A stretch of DNA of 64,000 nt from the NCBI RefSeq assembly GCF_033546935.1, contig NZ_CP137854.1, forward strand, positions 1,426,001-1,490,000. The letters run 5' to 3'. Below are positions 41,717 to 51,688 of this stretch, in pieces; position 1 is the stretch's first letter; every line of letters starts with the position of its first letter. Source of the DNA: Xylophilus sp. GOD-11R. GTDB taxonomy: Bacteria; Pseudomonadota; Gammaproteobacteria; Burkholderiales; Burkholderiaceae_C. Below the pieces are notes generated by a model. That model was not told the DNA's origin. It did not search any database and saw only the letters and a list, made by a program, of their open reading frames with translations. The position numbers and the translations under genes are program-made.

Positions 41717-42940
41717 ATGACACTTTCCCGCGAACCCCATGCACCCGCCGATCTGCAAGCCAGCGAGGGAGGCCCGCTGGCGGGCTTGCGTGTGCTGGAC
41801 CTGAGCGCCTACGTGGCCGGGCCCTTCGGTTGCACCCTGCTGGCCGACCTGGGCGCCGACGTGGTGAAGATCGAGCCACCTACCGGCGACAACCTGCGCA
41901 ACTATCCCTCCACGCTCGCAGGCGCCTGCCGTTTCTTCGTGGGGGTGAACCGCGGCAAGCGCAGCCTGGTGATCGACCTGAAGAATCCGGAAGGCCTCGA
42001 CACCCTGCGCAGCCTGGTGGCGCGTGCCGACGTGCTGGTGCACAACTTCCGGCCCGGCGTGGCCGAGCGGCTGGGCATCGGCTACGAAGAGCTGTCGGCC
42101 GGCCACCCCCGGCTCATCTACGCGGGACTCAGCGGCTACGGCGAAAGCAGCGGCCCGCTGCAGGCTCGCGCCGGCTTCGACCAGGTGCTGCAGAACATGA
42201 CCGGTTTCTGCGTCGCCCAGGCCGAGCCGGGCGCCACGCCCGAAGTCGTCTATGGCTCGGTGATCGACTACTACGCGGCTTCCATGCTGGCGCTGGGCCT
42301 CACCTCGGCGCTGTATGCGCGCGAGCGCACCGGACGGGGCCAGCGCATCGCGGTGTCGCTGCTGGGCGCTGCCCTGTGCGCGCAGTCGGGCCGCTTCGTG
42401 TGGGCCGAGGGCGAGGCGGCCGATGTCGATCGCGGTACCCGCTCCACCGGCGTCAACGCGATCTTTCCGACGCGCGAAGGGCATCTCTACATTTCGGCGA
42501 CCACGCCGCATTTCTGGCGCGCGCTGTGCCGCCATATCGGCCGCGCGGACATGGCCGACGATCCGGCCTACGACACGCCGCAGAAGCGCGTGGCCCGCCA
42601 GGACGAGATCACTCGCTGCATCGTTGCCGGCCTGGCCGCGCACACCGCCGAGGAGTGGGAGGCGCGACTGGCGGGCGAGGTGCCTTGCTCGGTCTCGCGG
42701 CCGATCGAGGAGATGTTCGAGCACCCGCAGGTGCAGGCCGAAGGCCACCTCGCGACCTACCGGCACCCCGAGATCGGCAGCTACCGCAGCTTTCGTACGC
42801 CGATTCAGTTTCAGGGCACGCCGCTGGTGCAGCCGCGACCGGCGCCCACCCTGGGCCAGCACGGGGAGGAGGTGCTGCGCGAGGCCGGCCTCACGCCCGC
42901 GCGCATCGCCGCGCTGCGCGATGCCGGCGCCGTGGGCTGA
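41717..42940 (+). CDS. CaiB/BaiF (class III) CoA-transferase
   Basis: This 407-aa protein moves CoA between carboxylic acids. Family motifs are LAGLRVLDLSAYVAGPF, LGADVVKIEPP, VNRGKRSLVIDLKNPEG, and the catalytic aspartate in YGSVIDYYAAS. The ATG at 41717 is preferred; a GTG at 41693 would add 8 residues. It is followed 50 bp later by a CitE-like lyase. The pair would activate and then cleave a branched dicarboxylate, as in citramalate or methylaspartate routes; the substrate is inferred. Confidence 0.88.
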   Translation: MTLSREPHAPADLQASEGGPLAGLRVLDLSAYVAGPFGCTLLADLGADVVKIEPPTGDNLRNYPSTLAGACRFFVGVNRGKRSLVIDLKNPEGLDTLRSLVARADVLVHNFRPGVAERLGIGYEELSAGHPRLIYAGLSGYGESSGPLQARAGFDQVLQNMTGFCVAQAEPGATPEVVYGSVIDYYAASMLALGLTSALYARERTGRGQRIAVSLLGAALCAQSGRFVWAEGEAADVDRGTRSTGVNAIFPTREGHLYISATTPHFWRALCRHIGRADMADDPAYDTPQKRVARQDEITRCIVAGLAAHTAEEWEARLAGEVPCSVSRPIEEMFEHPQVQAEGHLATYRHPEIGSYRSFRTPIQFQGTPLVQPRPAPTLGQHGEEVLREAGLTPARIAALRDAGAVG

Positions 42941-42990
42941 GCCGCCATCGCCTTTGCCGTCCATCTCGATCCTTCCCCCAGACCCATCCC

Positions 42991-43872
42991 ATGCCCTTGC
43001 GTTCCTTCCTGTTCGCCCCCGCCAACCATGCCCGCCGGGTCGAGAAGTCGCTGACGCTCGATGCCGACGCGGTGATCCTCGACCTGGAGGACGCCGTGGC
43101 GGTGGCCGAAAAACCCGGCGCCCGCGCCCTGGCGGTGCAGGCCTTGCAGGGGCCGCGCCGCTGCAAGGGCTACATCCGCGTGAACGCGATGGACACGCCT
43201 TTCTGCTGGGGCGACCTGCAGGCCGTGGTGGCACCGGGTGTGGACGGCATCGTGCTGCCCAAGGTGGAATCGGCCAGCGGCTTGCTGGCGGTGCAGTGGG
43301 TGCTCGAACAGCTCGAACGCGAGCGCGGCCTACCGGCGGGCGGGATCGACCTTTTGCCGATCCTGGAAACCGCCCGGGGCGTGCGCGCCGTCGATGCCAT
43401 CCTGGGCGCCGGCTGCCGGGTGCGCCGCGTGGCCTTCGGTGCGGGTGATTACAGCCTGGACATCGGCGTCACCTGGTCGCGCGACGAGGCCGAGTCGCGC
43501 CATGCCCGCGACGTGATCGTGACCGCCAGCCGCGCGCATGGCCTGGAGGCGCCCATCGATTCGGTGTGGGCGCGGCTGGAGGATGGCGACGGCCTCGTGG
43601 TCTCGGCGCGGCATGCAGCAGCCATCGGCTACCAGGGAAAGATGTGCATCCATCCCTCGCAACTGGGGCCGGTCCATGCGGCGTTCACGCCGACCGCCGA
43701 AGAGGTCGGCTTCGCACGGCGGGTGGTCGACGGTTTCGCTTTAGCCGAGGCGCAGGGCATCAGCGCGTTTCGAGTGGATGGCAAGTTCGTCGATTACCCG
43801 ATCCTGTATCGGGCCCGGCGCGTGATTGCCATTGCCGAGGGGATCGCGGCCGGGGCGGCTGGTGCTTCGTGA
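42991..43872 (+). CDS. CitE-like HpcH/HpaI family lyase (probable citramalyl-/malyl-CoA lyase type)
   Basis: This 293-aa TIM-barrel protein resembles the citrate lyase beta subunit. It shows MPLRSFLFAPANH, AVILDLEDAVAVAEK with the metal ligand glutamate, YIRVNAMDT, GIVLPKVESA, LPILETARGV, and the C-terminal KMCIHPSQLGPV. Partnering with a class III CoA-transferase rather than CitD/CitF indicates a stand-alone acyl-CoA lyase. It closes the operon. Confidence 0.87.
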   Translation: MPLRSFLFAPANHARRVEKSLTLDADAVILDLEDAVAVAEKPGARALAVQALQGPRRCKGYIRVNAMDTPFCWGDLQAVVAPGVDGIVLPKVESASGLLAVQWVLEQLERERGLPAGGIDLLPILETARGVRAVDAILGAGCRVRRVAFGAGDYSLDIGVTWSRDEAESRHARDVIVTASRAHGLEAPIDSVWARLEDGDGLVVSARHAAAIGYQGKMCIHPSQLGPVHAAFTPTAEEVGFARRVVDGFALAEAQGISAFRVDGKFVDYPILYRARRVIAIAEGIAAGAAGAS

Positions 43873-44221
43873 TGGTGGTGGAGCCGGTATGGGCCGGTGA
43901 TCCATGGATCGCTTCACTGGTGATTCGCGACCAAGTGATGTTCGAAGGTGCGGCGTGAAGCGGTCGAGGACATCGGCGCGAGCGAGTCTGGTCGGGGCGT
44001 GCGTGAAGCCTCGTCCCTGGAGTGGCTGGACACGGCCCCCCTGGCAATTCACAGGCCGGCGTGACGGACCTTCATCGGCTCATGGCCAAGTGTCGCCATG
44101 TTCGCCCTTGCTTCATACGCTGAGGCGTCGCCCGGCCATCCGGTTCACCATCGCAGGGTCACGGTGCGAAAAGAAGCTGCTGGCGGCAGTTTCCAGTTTG
44201 GCGATCCGCGCGATATCTTTG
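43873..44221. other. Gap with no recognised gene
   Basis: Between the lyase gene and the alcohol dehydrogenase remnant no reading frame with a plausible product is seen on either strand. Downstream sequence of the remnant may extend into the right end of this gap but is too decayed to read. Confidence 0.5.
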
Positions 44222-44359
44222 TCACATCGGAGTGGCAGACGCCGCAGTTGCAGGATCTCGATGACGCCATCGTCCGCGCGGGTCACGGCGGTCGAAGTTG
44301 AAGAGGCCCAGGGCACCGGTGGGCGAATGGGCTGCGAAGGAGCGTACGTTGTAGGTCAT
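44222..44359 (-). pseudogene. Frameshifted N-terminal fragment of a zinc alcohol dehydrogenase
   Basis: From the ATG at 44359, behind a GGAG, the minus strand reads MTYNVRSFAAHSPTGALGLF and FDRRD, the opening of YahK/AdhC-type alcohol dehydrogenases. A one-base shift near 44278 gives DDGVIEIL, and a second near 44250 gives CNCGVCHSDVTK, the catalytic-zinc site. Thus three frames in order spell one known N-terminus. Beyond CHSD nothing continues in a recognisable way, so about 300 residues are lost. Confidence 0.7.
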
Positions 44360-44442
44360 GTCCAGAACTCCAGGCTTCGCACCGTTCTTCAACCAGGCTC
44401 CCATCCGTTTAACCGGAAGCAAGCAGGACTTGATGGTTCGGC

Positions 44443-46632
44443 TCAGGTCGGCATGGTCTTCAACAGCTTGTCGAGGGTGATGGGATAGTCCCGGACCCGC
44501 GCACCGGTCGCGTTGTAGATGGCGTTGGACACCGCAGCACCCACGCCCGAAATACCCAGCTCGCCCACACCCTTGGCCTGCAGCGGCGACGCCGTCGGGT
44601 CCGCTTCATCGAGGAAGACGACTTCCTGCCGCGGGACGTCCGCATGCACAGGAACCTCGTAGCCGGCGAGGTCGTGGTTGACGAAGAAGCCGTGGCGCTT
44701 GTCCACCACCAGCTCTTCCATCAAGGCCGCGCCCAGCCCCATCGTCATGCCGCCGAGGATCTGGCTGCGTGCCGTCCTGGGGTTCAGGATGCGGCCGGCA
44801 GCGCACACCGCCAGCATGCGCGACACGCGGATCTCCAGCGTGAGCACATCGACGCGCACTTCGACGAAATGCGCGCCGAAAGTCTGCTGCGCATAACGTT
44901 TGCTGAGGTCGCCGAATTCAACCGTGTCTTCCCCGGCGAGGTCGCCCGCCAGGGCTGCCTGGCTCAGGGCGACCTGCCGCTCGCCCTCTCGGACCTGGCC
45001 GTCCACGAAGCTCGCCTCGGCAGGGTCGAAGCCAAGTTGGATCGCCACTGCCTCGCGCAGCTTCATACAAGCGGCGTAGACCCCGGCGGTAGACGATGCA
45101 GCGCCGAACTGTCCGCCCGATCCTGCCGACTCGGGGAACAAGGAATCACCCAGTCGCATGGTGACCTTTTCGAGGTCGACACCCATCATTTCGGCGGCGG
45201 TCTGGGCCAGGATGGTGTAGCTGCCGGTACCGATGTCGGTCATGTCGGTCTCGACCGTGATGCCGCCGCCGCTGTCGAGCCGCACCCGCGCGCCGGATTT
45301 CATGACCGGTGCGCCGCGCAGCGCCACCGCCATGCCCATGCCCACCCGCCAGCGGCCGTCGCGCACCTGACCCGGCACAGGATTTCGACGAGACCAGCCA
45401 AAACGTTCCGCGCCCAGTCGCAGGCACTTCACCAGCTGTCGAATCGAATAGGGGCGGGCCGGGTTCTCAGGGTCGACCATGGTGTCGTTGAGCACACGCA
45501 GTTCGACCGGGTCCATTCGCAGCTTCTCGGCCAGTTCGTCCATGGCCACTTCGAGCGCCATCATTCCGGAGGCCTCGCCGGGCGCCCGCATGGCGTTGCC
45601 CTCGGGCAGGTCCAGCACCGCCAGCCGCGTCTTGGTCATGCGGTGGGCACCGGCATACAGCAGCCGCGTCTGGTTGGCCGCCTTTTCGTACATGCCGCCC
45701 GGCAGGTTGCCGGAAAGTGTCTCGTGGCCGATGGCGACGATCCTGCCGTCCAGTCCGGCACCGATACGCACCCGCTGCAGGGTGGCCGGCCGATGGGTGG
45801 TGTTGTTGAACATGAGCGGCCGCTGCAGAGCGACCTTGACCGGCCGCCCTACGGCGCGCGCAGCCACGGCGGCCAGCACGGCGTCGGCCATGACCGAGCC
45901 CTTGCCGCCGAATCCGCCGCCGATGTAGGGTGCGACGATCCGGATGTTTTCCTTGGGGAGACCCAAGGTCTTGGCGAGGTCGCGCGTTCCCCAGGAGACG
46001 AGCTGGATGGCCGTCCACAAGGTGAGCTTTTCACCCTGCCACGCGGCGACGGTCGCGTGCGGTTCCATCATGGCGTGCGACTGGTCGGGTATCTCGAACT
46101 GCGCATCGACCTGCACCGGCGCAGCCGCGTAGGCGGTGTCGAAATCGCCGACCGCGGTGTCTGGCTCCTGTTCCGGCGCGACGGCGGAAGGACGCGCCGC
46201 GGCCAGGTCGAACCGGCCGGCAGTCGCGGCATACCGTACGTCCACCAGGAAAGACGCCGACCGGGCCTGCTCGAAAGTCTCGGCCACGACGATGGCGACG
46301 GCCTGGTGATAGTGGTCGACATCGGGACCGGCGAGTGCCTTGGCGACATAGAACATTCCCTTGTCGAGCGTGCCCGCCTCGCTGGCTGTCACCACACCGA
46401 GAACGCCGGGAGCGGCCTTCGCCCTGGCGGTGTCGATTGACACGATACGGCCCTTGCCGATGCCGGCGCCGACGATGAAGCCATAGGCCTGCTGCGCGAC
46501 CACGTCGTAATGCTCGTAGGCATAACGGGCCGTACCGGTGGTCTTGGCCGGCCCGTCGATGCGCTGGGCGGGCTGGCCCACGACACGCAACCGGTCGATA
46601 GGGTTGGAAATGACGGGCGTGTCGAATTTCAT
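44443..46632 (-). CDS. Aldehyde oxidoreductase molybdenum-binding subunit (second PaoC-like copy)
   Basis: This 729-aa protein is a xanthine-dehydrogenase-family large subunit that holds the molybdopterin cofactor. Segments include [50 protein letters not shown], and KGVGELGISGVG with the expected active-site glutamate. It shares long identical stretches with the copy at 47771 (for example [18 protein letters not shown]), so one arose by duplication. Its start overlaps the stop of the RibD-C-like gene. Only one FeS and one FAD subunit exist, so the two copies must share or compete for partners, if both are made. Confidence 0.88.
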   Translation of the reverse strand: MKFDTPVISNPIDRLRVVGQPAQRIDGPAKTTGTARYAYEHYDVVAQQAYGFIVGAGIGKGRIVSIDTARAKAAPGVLGVVTASEAGTLDKGMFYVAKALAGPDVDHYHQAVAIVVAETFEQARSASFLVDVRYAATAGRFDLAAARPSAVAPEQEPDTAVGDFDTAYAAAPVQVDAQFEIPDQSHAMMEPHATVAAWQGEKLTLWTAIQLVSWGTRDLAKTLGLPKENIRIVAPYIGGGFGGKGSVMADAVLAAVAARAVGRPVKVALQRPLMFNNTTHRPATLQRVRIGAGLDGRIVAIGHETLSGNLPGGMYEKAANQTRLLYAGAHRMTKTRLAVLDLPEGNAMRAPGEASGMMALEVAMDELAEKLRMDPVELRVLNDTMVDPENPARPYSIRQLVKCLRLGAERFGWSRRNPVPGQVRDGRWRVGMGMAVALRGAPVMKSGARVRLDSGGGITVETDMTDIGTGSYTILAQTAAEMMGVDLEKVTMRLGDSLFPESAGSGGQFGAASSTAGVYAACMKLREAVAIQLGFDPAEASFVDGQVREGERQVALSQAALAGDLAGEDTVEFGDLSKRYAQQTFGAHFVEVRVDVLTLEIRVSRMLAVCAAGRILNPRTARSQILGGMTMGLGAALMEELVVDKRHGFFVNHDLAGYEVPVHADVPRQEVVFLDEADPTASPLQAKGVGELGISGVGAAVSNAIYNATGARVRDYPITLDKLLKTMPT

Positions 46633-47360
46633 GAAGACATCCTGGGTTGCGGCCAGGCCGGGCCGACGCGGTAACGCAGGTGCACGGTACCGGCGGCCAC
46701 AGGCTGCGCGGCTATCAGTTCAAGCTTGAGTTGCGGCCCCACCCCGGTCGCGCCGGTTTCGAAGATCGCCGGGTTGCCGGTGGTTCCGTCGATGGCCGGG
46801 CACAGCAGCAGGCTGATCTCATCCACGGCCCCCGCTTTCAGAAAGGCGCCATTGATTTTTGCGCCGCCTTCCAGAAGCAGCGTGCGGATATTCAGTCGTT
46901 CGCCGAGCGCCACCAGCATGGCGACCACGTCGATGTCGTCGTCCGGCATGACCAGATAGGAGACACCGGCAGCCACCAGTTCGGCGAGGTGGCTGTCCGG
47001 GACGGAGTGGCCCAGGATCACCACGACATGACCGTCGTCCGCCGTGTTTTTGTCCCAGTGCAGGCGACCGTGGCGGTCCATCGCGATCGCGAACTTCTTT
47101 GCCTGCTGGTCGGCCACGTACCAGGGCCGCCCGGGTGGGGATGCTGGCGGGCCGGCATCGAAAGCGGTACCGGTCGCGAAGTCCTGCATGGTGGTAGTGC
47201 CGCCCAGCCAGGCATCGGCGCCGAACTCGACATGCAGGCGCTGGTATTCGTCGTGCATGGCTTTCTTGAGAGCACTGCCGTCCGGCGCCCAGGGGTCGAC
47301 CAGCAGACGCCCGTCGAGCGGGCTGACCATGTGGCAGATGACGTACGGTTTTTCGCTCAT
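46629..47360 (-). CDS. RibD C-terminal-domain (dihydrofolate-reductase-like) protein
   Basis: This 243-aa protein starts at MSEKPYVICHMVSPLDGR (ATG 47360). It has the NADPH-dependent reductase fold of the RibD C-terminal domain: SPLDGRLL near the start, LHVEFGADAWLGGTTTM, IRTLLLEGGAKINGAFL, and VDEISLLLCPAIDG. Stand-alone proteins of this kind have unassigned reductase roles. It lies between two PaoC-type subunit genes and overlaps the second one, so it is expressed with the oxidoreductase. Confidence 0.82.
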   Translation of the reverse strand: MSEKPYVICHMVSPLDGRLLVDPWAPDGSALKKAMHDEYQRLHVEFGADAWLGGTTTMQDFATGTAFDAGPPASPPGRPWYVADQQAKKFAIAMDRHGRLHWDKNTADDGHVVVILGHSVPDSHLAELVAAGVSYLVMPDDDIDVVAMLVALGERLNIRTLLLEGGAKINGAFLKAGAVDEISLLLCPAIDGTTGNPAIFETGATGVGPQLKLELIAAQPVAAGTVHLRYRVGPAWPQPRMSS

Positions 47361-47395
47361 GCGGTATTCCTTGCTTTTGACGTGCGGTGCTGGTG

Positions 47396-47560
47396 TTACT
47401 GCGCGCTGTACTGCTCGTCGCCGACCTTCGCCATCCACTCGACGGCCTTTCCATCCAACGATTCGGCGATGGCGATGTGTGTCCTGCTCGTCGCAGGTGA
47501 AGCGCCGTGCCGGTGCTTTATCGCTGGCGGTGTCCACACCGTGTTGCCCGGGCGGCGCAA
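47396..47560 (-). pseudogene. C-terminal fragment of a cupin protein
   Basis: A minus-strand frame ending at a TAA (47396-47398) reads [40 protein letters not shown] and SDEQY-like GDEQYSAQ. This is the typical end of small cupins of the mandelonitrile-lyase-like / carboxymuconolactone-associated type. The N-terminal half, with the first metal motif, is missing. The fragment joins the xdhC remnant near 47560. Confidence 0.6.
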
Positions 47561-47562
47561 CC

Positions 47563-47751
47563 GGGTCGTCTTCGATGCAGCCGCCGCTGACGGAGCCCAC
47601 CACAGAACCCTGTTCGGACAGGGCCAGGATGGAGCCTCCCGGCCGGGGCGACGAGCCCCCAGGTCCGGACCACCGTGACAAGCCGTACGTGGCAACCGGC
47701 CGGCCGCCCGGCGCACAGGGTCTGGAGGGCCCGCAAATCGAAGTTGTCCAT
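47563..47751 (-). pseudogene. N-terminal fragment of xdhC/coxI (paoD-type molybdenum enzyme chaperone), frameshifted
   Basis: From the ATG at 47751 the frame reads [12 protein letters not shown] and [11 protein letters not shown]. One base later it resumes as [18 protein letters not shown] and [12 protein letters not shown], the signature of XdhC/CoxI chaperones, which sulfurate and insert the Mo cofactor into this enzyme class. The shift coincides with a five-base C run on the plus strand (47656-47660), where four would restore the frame. After GGCIEDD the sequence changes into the cupin remnant, so most of the protein is absent. Confidence 0.7.
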
Positions 47752-47770
47752 CGCCGGCACCCATTGCTGT

Positions 47771-49969
47771 TCAGGCGTACGCCGGCATGTGCGGCAGCAG
47801 TTTGTCGAGCGTGATGGGATAGTCACGCACCCGTGCGCCGGTGGCGTTGTAGACCGCGTTGGCCACCGCCGCCCCCACGCCGCACAGGCCTAGTTCTCCG
47901 ATGCCCTTGGCTTTCATCGGCGACGAAATGGGATCGGTTTCCGGCAGGAAGATGACTTCCTGCTGCGGTATGTCGGCATGCACCGGCACCTCGTACCCGG
48001 CCAGGTCGTGGTTCACGAAGAAACCCTTGCGTTTGTCGACGACCAGTTCTTCCATCAGCGCCGAGCCGACGCCCATCGTCATGGCGCCGATGACCTGACT
48101 GCGCGCCGTCTTGGGGTTGAGGATGCGGCCGGCGGCGCAGACGGCCAGCATGCGTCGCACCCGGATCTCTGCGGTGTCCATCGCCACGCCGACTTCGACG
48201 AAGTGGCCGGCAAAGGTCGACTGCTGGTACTCCTTGCCCAGGTCGCCGTATTCGATGGAGTCCTCACCCACGATGCCGCTGTCGCCCGCCGCTTCGGCCA
48301 GCGTCATCGACCGGCCGGCGGCCCGCACCATGCCGTCGGCCAATAGCAGATCGGCAGGCGCGACGCCCATCTTTCGTGCGATGGTTTCGTACAGCTTCAT
48401 GCAGGCCGCGTACACACCCGCGGTGGCGTTGTTGGCGCCCCATTGACCGCCTGAACCGGCCGACACCGGGAAGGATGAGTCGCCCAGCCGCACGTCGACC
48501 TGCTGCAGCGTCACGCCCATCATCTCGGCGGCCGTCTGGCCCATGATGGTGTAGCTGCCGGTGCCGATGTCGGTCATGTCGCTTTCGACGATGACCTGGC
48601 CCTTGCCGGTGATCCGCACCCGGGCGCCGGACTTGGTCAGCTGGTTGTTGCGGAAACCCGCTGCGACCCCCATGCCGACCAGCCAGCGGCCATCCCGGCG
48701 CTGCCCAGGCTGGGCATTGCGCTGCGACCAGCCGAAACGCTCGGCGCCCAGCCGCAGGCATTCGACCAACTGCCGCTGCGAGAAATGGCGGCCCGGCTTT
48801 TCGGGATCTTCCTGGGTGTCGTTGATGGCACGGAACTCGATGGGGTCGATGCCGAGCTTCTCGGCCATCTCGTCCATGGCGATCTCCAGCGCCATGAGAC
48901 CGGGTGCCTCTCCCGGCGCGCGCATGGCGTTGCCCTCTGGAAGGTCGAGCTGCGAAATGCGCAACGCCGTATAGCGATTGGCGCCGGCGTAGAGCAGGCG
49001 GGTCTGCGCGACGGCGTTTTCAGGTTTGCCGCCCGGCAGGTTGCCCGACCAGCTTTCGTGCCCGATGGCGGTGATGTGGCCGTCGCGCTCGGCACCGATG
49101 CGGATGCGCTGGATGGTGGCCGGCCGGTGCGTGCTGTTGTTGGCGATGAGCGGGCGCTGCATCGTCACCTTCACCGGCCTGCCGACCGCGCGGGCGCCCA
49201 GGGCCGCCAGCACCGAGTCGGCCCGCAGGAACAGCTTGCCGCCGAAGCCGCCGCCGATGTAGGGCGAGATCAGGCGCACCTTGTCGGGCGCCACGCCGAG
49301 CGTGGTCGCCAGGTCGGCTGCCGTCCAGGCGATCATCTGGTTGGAAATCCAGACCGTCACCTTGTCGCCTTCCCACGCCGCCATGGAGGCGAAGGGTTCC
49401 ATCATGGCGTGGCTGTTGTCGGGAGTGCTGTAGGTAGCGTCCAGACGCACCGGTGCATCTGGATAGGTGCCAGCGAAATTGCCGAAAGCGCTCTCGGGAC
49501 GACCGGTCTTGGGGACCGTCGCGGTGGCGCGCGATGCGGCGAGGTCAAACGCACCAAAGGCTGCGACGTAGTCGATTTTCAGCAATTGCGCGGCGGCACG
49601 CGCCTGCTCGAAGGTTTCGGCCACCACCAGCGCAACTGCTTGGTGATAGTGGTCGATTCCAGGGCCGCCCAGCAACTTGGCATCGTTGAACTTGCCTTTG
49701 CCGAGCTGGCCGGCGTTCTGCGCGTTGACAACCGCCAGCACACCGGGAGCCGCCAGCGCCGCCTTGGTGTCCATCGAGGCGATACGGCCCTTGGCGATAG
49801 CCGAACCCACGATGTAGCCGTAGGCCTGGTTGGGGACGGCGTCATGCTGTTCGTAGGCGTAACTCGCCAGGCCGCTGGTCTTCAGCGGACCGTCGATGCG
49901 GTCGAAGGGCTTGCCGACGACCTTCATCCGGTCGATGGGGTTGGTAGAAGCGGGAGTGTCGAATTTCAT
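47771..49969 (-). CDS. paoC: Periplasmic aldehyde oxidoreductase, molybdenum-binding subunit
   Basis: This 732-aa protein has exactly the length of E. coli PaoC. It starts at ATG 49969, overlapping the paoB stop (ATGA). Motifs are [17 protein letters not shown] [56 protein letters not shown], and [14 protein letters not shown] with the active-site glutamate. In PaoABC it oxidises aldehydes, especially aromatic ones, to acids. It is exported folded with the Tat-tagged PaoA subunit. Confidence 0.92.
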   Translation of the reverse strand: MKFDTPASTNPIDRMKVVGKPFDRIDGPLKTSGLASYAYEQHDAVPNQAYGYIVGSAIAKGRIASMDTKAALAAPGVLAVVNAQNAGQLGKGKFNDAKLLGGPGIDHYHQAVALVVAETFEQARAAAQLLKIDYVAAFGAFDLAASRATATVPKTGRPESAFGNFAGTYPDAPVRLDATYSTPDNSHAMMEPFASMAAWEGDKVTVWISNQMIAWTAADLATTLGVAPDKVRLISPYIGGGFGGKLFLRADSVLAALGARAVGRPVKVTMQRPLIANNSTHRPATIQRIRIGAERDGHITAIGHESWSGNLPGGKPENAVAQTRLLYAGANRYTALRISQLDLPEGNAMRAPGEAPGLMALEIAMDEMAEKLGIDPIEFRAINDTQEDPEKPGRHFSQRQLVECLRLGAERFGWSQRNAQPGQRRDGRWLVGMGVAAGFRNNQLTKSGARVRITGKGQVIVESDMTDIGTGSYTIMGQTAAEMMGVTLQQVDVRLGDSSFPVSAGSGGQWGANNATAGVYAACMKLYETIARKMGVAPADLLLADGMVRAAGRSMTLAEAAGDSGIVGEDSIEYGDLGKEYQQSTFAGHFVEVGVAMDTAEIRVRRMLAVCAAGRILNPKTARSQVIGAMTMGVGSALMEELVVDKRKGFFVNHDLAGYEVPVHADIPQQEVIFLPETDPISSPMKAKGIGELGLCGVGAAVANAVYNATGARVRDYPITLDKLLPHMPAYA

Positions 49970-50922
49970 GACTGGCCCTTCGCCTGATTCAACACGCCGG
50001 CAAGCGTGCGTTCGACCAGGGCCACCTTGAACTCGTTCTCGTGTGTCGGCCGTGCAGCACCGAGCAACAGCGCGGTCGTGGCCTTGGCACCCTGCGGCAA
50101 AACTGCTTCCGCTGACGCCATGCGCCACGGCTTGTGTGCGACGCCGCCGAGGGCCACGCGTCCGGTCCCGTCTTTCTGGACGACGGCCGCCACCGAGACG
50201 AGTGCGAAGGCGTAGGACGCCCGGTCACGCACCTTGCGGTAGATGTGGGTTCCGCCGATCGGTGCCGGCAATGTCACCGCGGTGATCAGCTCGCCACGTT
50301 CGAGTACGGTCTCGATATGCGGCGTGTTGCCCGGGAGCCGATGGAAGTCGGCGATGGGAATGCGGCGTTGCTGGCCATCCGGGCGCAACGTCTCGACCGT
50401 CGCGTCCAGGGCACGCATGGCCACTGCCATGTCGCTCGGGTGGGTGGCAATGCAGGCGTCGCTTGCACCGACCACCGCATGCTGCCGGGTCGCGCCACCA
50501 ATGGCCGAGCAGCCGGCACCGGGCTGGCGCTTGTTGCATGGCATGTTGGTGTCATAGAAATACGGGCAGCGGGTACGCTGCAGCAGGTTGCCAGCGGTGG
50601 TCGCCTTGTTGCGCAACTGGCCGGAAGCGCCGGCCAGCAACGCACGGGATAGCAGGCCATAGTCGCGCCGCACATCGACATGCGCGGCAAGGTCGGTATT
50701 GCGAACCATGGCACCGATGCGCAAGCCGCCATCGGAGGTTTTCTCCATCTTGTCCAGGCCCAGCCCATTCACGTCGATGAGGTGCCCGGGCGCTTCAATC
50801 TGAAGCTTCATCAGGTCCAGCAGGTTGGTACCGCCTGCGATGAACTTCGCCTGCGGGTTGCCGGCGGCGGCGATGGCGGCCGAACGAACCGACACCGCAC
50901 GTTCGTAGGTAAACGACTTCAT
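49966..50922 (-). CDS. paoB: Periplasmic aldehyde oxidoreductase, FAD-binding subunit
   Basis: This 318-aa protein, the same length as E. coli PaoB, starts at [12 protein letters not shown] (ATG 50922). FAD-contact motifs are [14 protein letters not shown] and [18 protein letters not shown]. The cysteines in [20 protein letters not shown] and the next Cys match the extra [4Fe-4S]-binding insertion that is characteristic of PaoB. It overlaps paoA upstream and paoC downstream by 4 bp each. Confidence 0.92.
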   Translation of the reverse strand: MKSFTYERAVSVRSAAIAAAGNPQAKFIAGGTNLLDLMKLQIEAPGHLIDVNGLGLDKMEKTSDGGLRIGAMVRNTDLAAHVDVRRDYGLLSRALLAGASGQLRNKATTAGNLLQRTRCPYFYDTNMPCNKRQPGAGCSAIGGATRQHAVVGASDACIATHPSDMAVAMRALDATVETLRPDGQQRRIPIADFHRLPGNTPHIETVLERGELITAVTLPAPIGGTHIYRKVRDRASYAFALVSVAAVVQKDGTGRVALGGVAHKPWRMASAEAVLPQGAKATTALLLGAARPTHENEFKVALVERTLAGVLNQAKGQS

Positions 50923-51584
50923 GCCGCACCTCCGGTCGACTCGGCGACTTCGGTTATCGCATCGAGGATGTTGGAATAAGCGCCGCAGCGGCAGATATTG
51001 CCGCTCATGCGTTCGCGGATTTCGTCTGCGGACAGCAGCGGCCGGACGTTCAGGTCGGCACTGACGTGGCTGGGGATGCCCGCCTTGATTTCGTTGAGCA
51101 CGCTGACGGCCGAACAGATCTGCCCAGGCGTGCAGTAACCGCACTGGAAGCCATCGTGCTTCACGAACGCCGCCTGCATGGCGTGCAGCTTTTGCGGGCT
51201 GCCCAGGCCCTCGATGGTGGTGACCCGCGCACCTTCGTGCATCACCGCCAGGGTGAGGCACGAGTTGATGCGGCGACCATCCACGATCACCGTGCAGGCG
51301 CCGCACTGGCCGTGGTCACATCCCTTCTTGGTACCCGTGAGATGCAGCTGTTCGCGCAGCGCATCCAGCAACGTCGTCCGGGTGTCGAGCGCCATGGTCT
51401 GCATCTGGCCGTTGATGGTCATGCTCACCGACATGACAGCTTCGCTCTGGGTGGCGGACACGTTGCGAGCGGGCGGGGCGGCTTCGGCATCTGGCGTCGC
51501 GGTCGCGCTCACCGCGCCAGCCGAGGCCGCTCCGACGATGAACAGGTCTCGCCGGGTCAGGGCCGGGTCTGGGAATTTTTCCAT
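50919..51584 (-). CDS. paoA: Periplasmic aldehyde oxidoreductase, 2Fe-2S subunit with Tat signal
   Basis: This 221-aa protein starts at [18 protein letters not shown] (ATG 51584) behind a GGAAG sequence; longer starts would bury the twin-arginine signal TRRDLF. Two [2Fe-2S] clusters are indicated by [12 protein letters not shown] plus a later cysteine, and by QCGYCTPGQ with NICRCGAY. PaoA carries the whole heterotrimer through the Tat pathway. It is the first gene of the operon, divergent from a LysR regulator. Confidence 0.92.
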   Translation of the reverse strand: MEKFPDPALTRRDLFIVGAASAGAVSATATPDAEAAPPARNVSATQSEAVMSVSMTINGQMQTMALDTRTTLLDALREQLHLTGTKKGCDHGQCGACTVIVDGRRINSCLTLAVMHEGARVTTIEGLGSPQKLHAMQAAFVKHDGFQCGYCTPGQICSAVSVLNEIKAGIPSHVSADLNVRPLLSADEIRERMSGNICRCGAYSNILDAITEVAESTGGAA

Positions 51585-51688
51585 CGTGAGCTTCCTTCTG
51601 TGAGGGTTGGGTGCAGCTGGGGCCGGACGGCAAGGCCGAAACTTCACTATAGGTAAGGGGCTTTCGACCGACTAGCCACAATCTGCTG

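Noticed and set aside
44113..44316. A 67-codon minus-strand frame with SSFFSHRDPAM
   Set aside because: It is one of the frames of the decayed alcohol dehydrogenase, not a separate gene.
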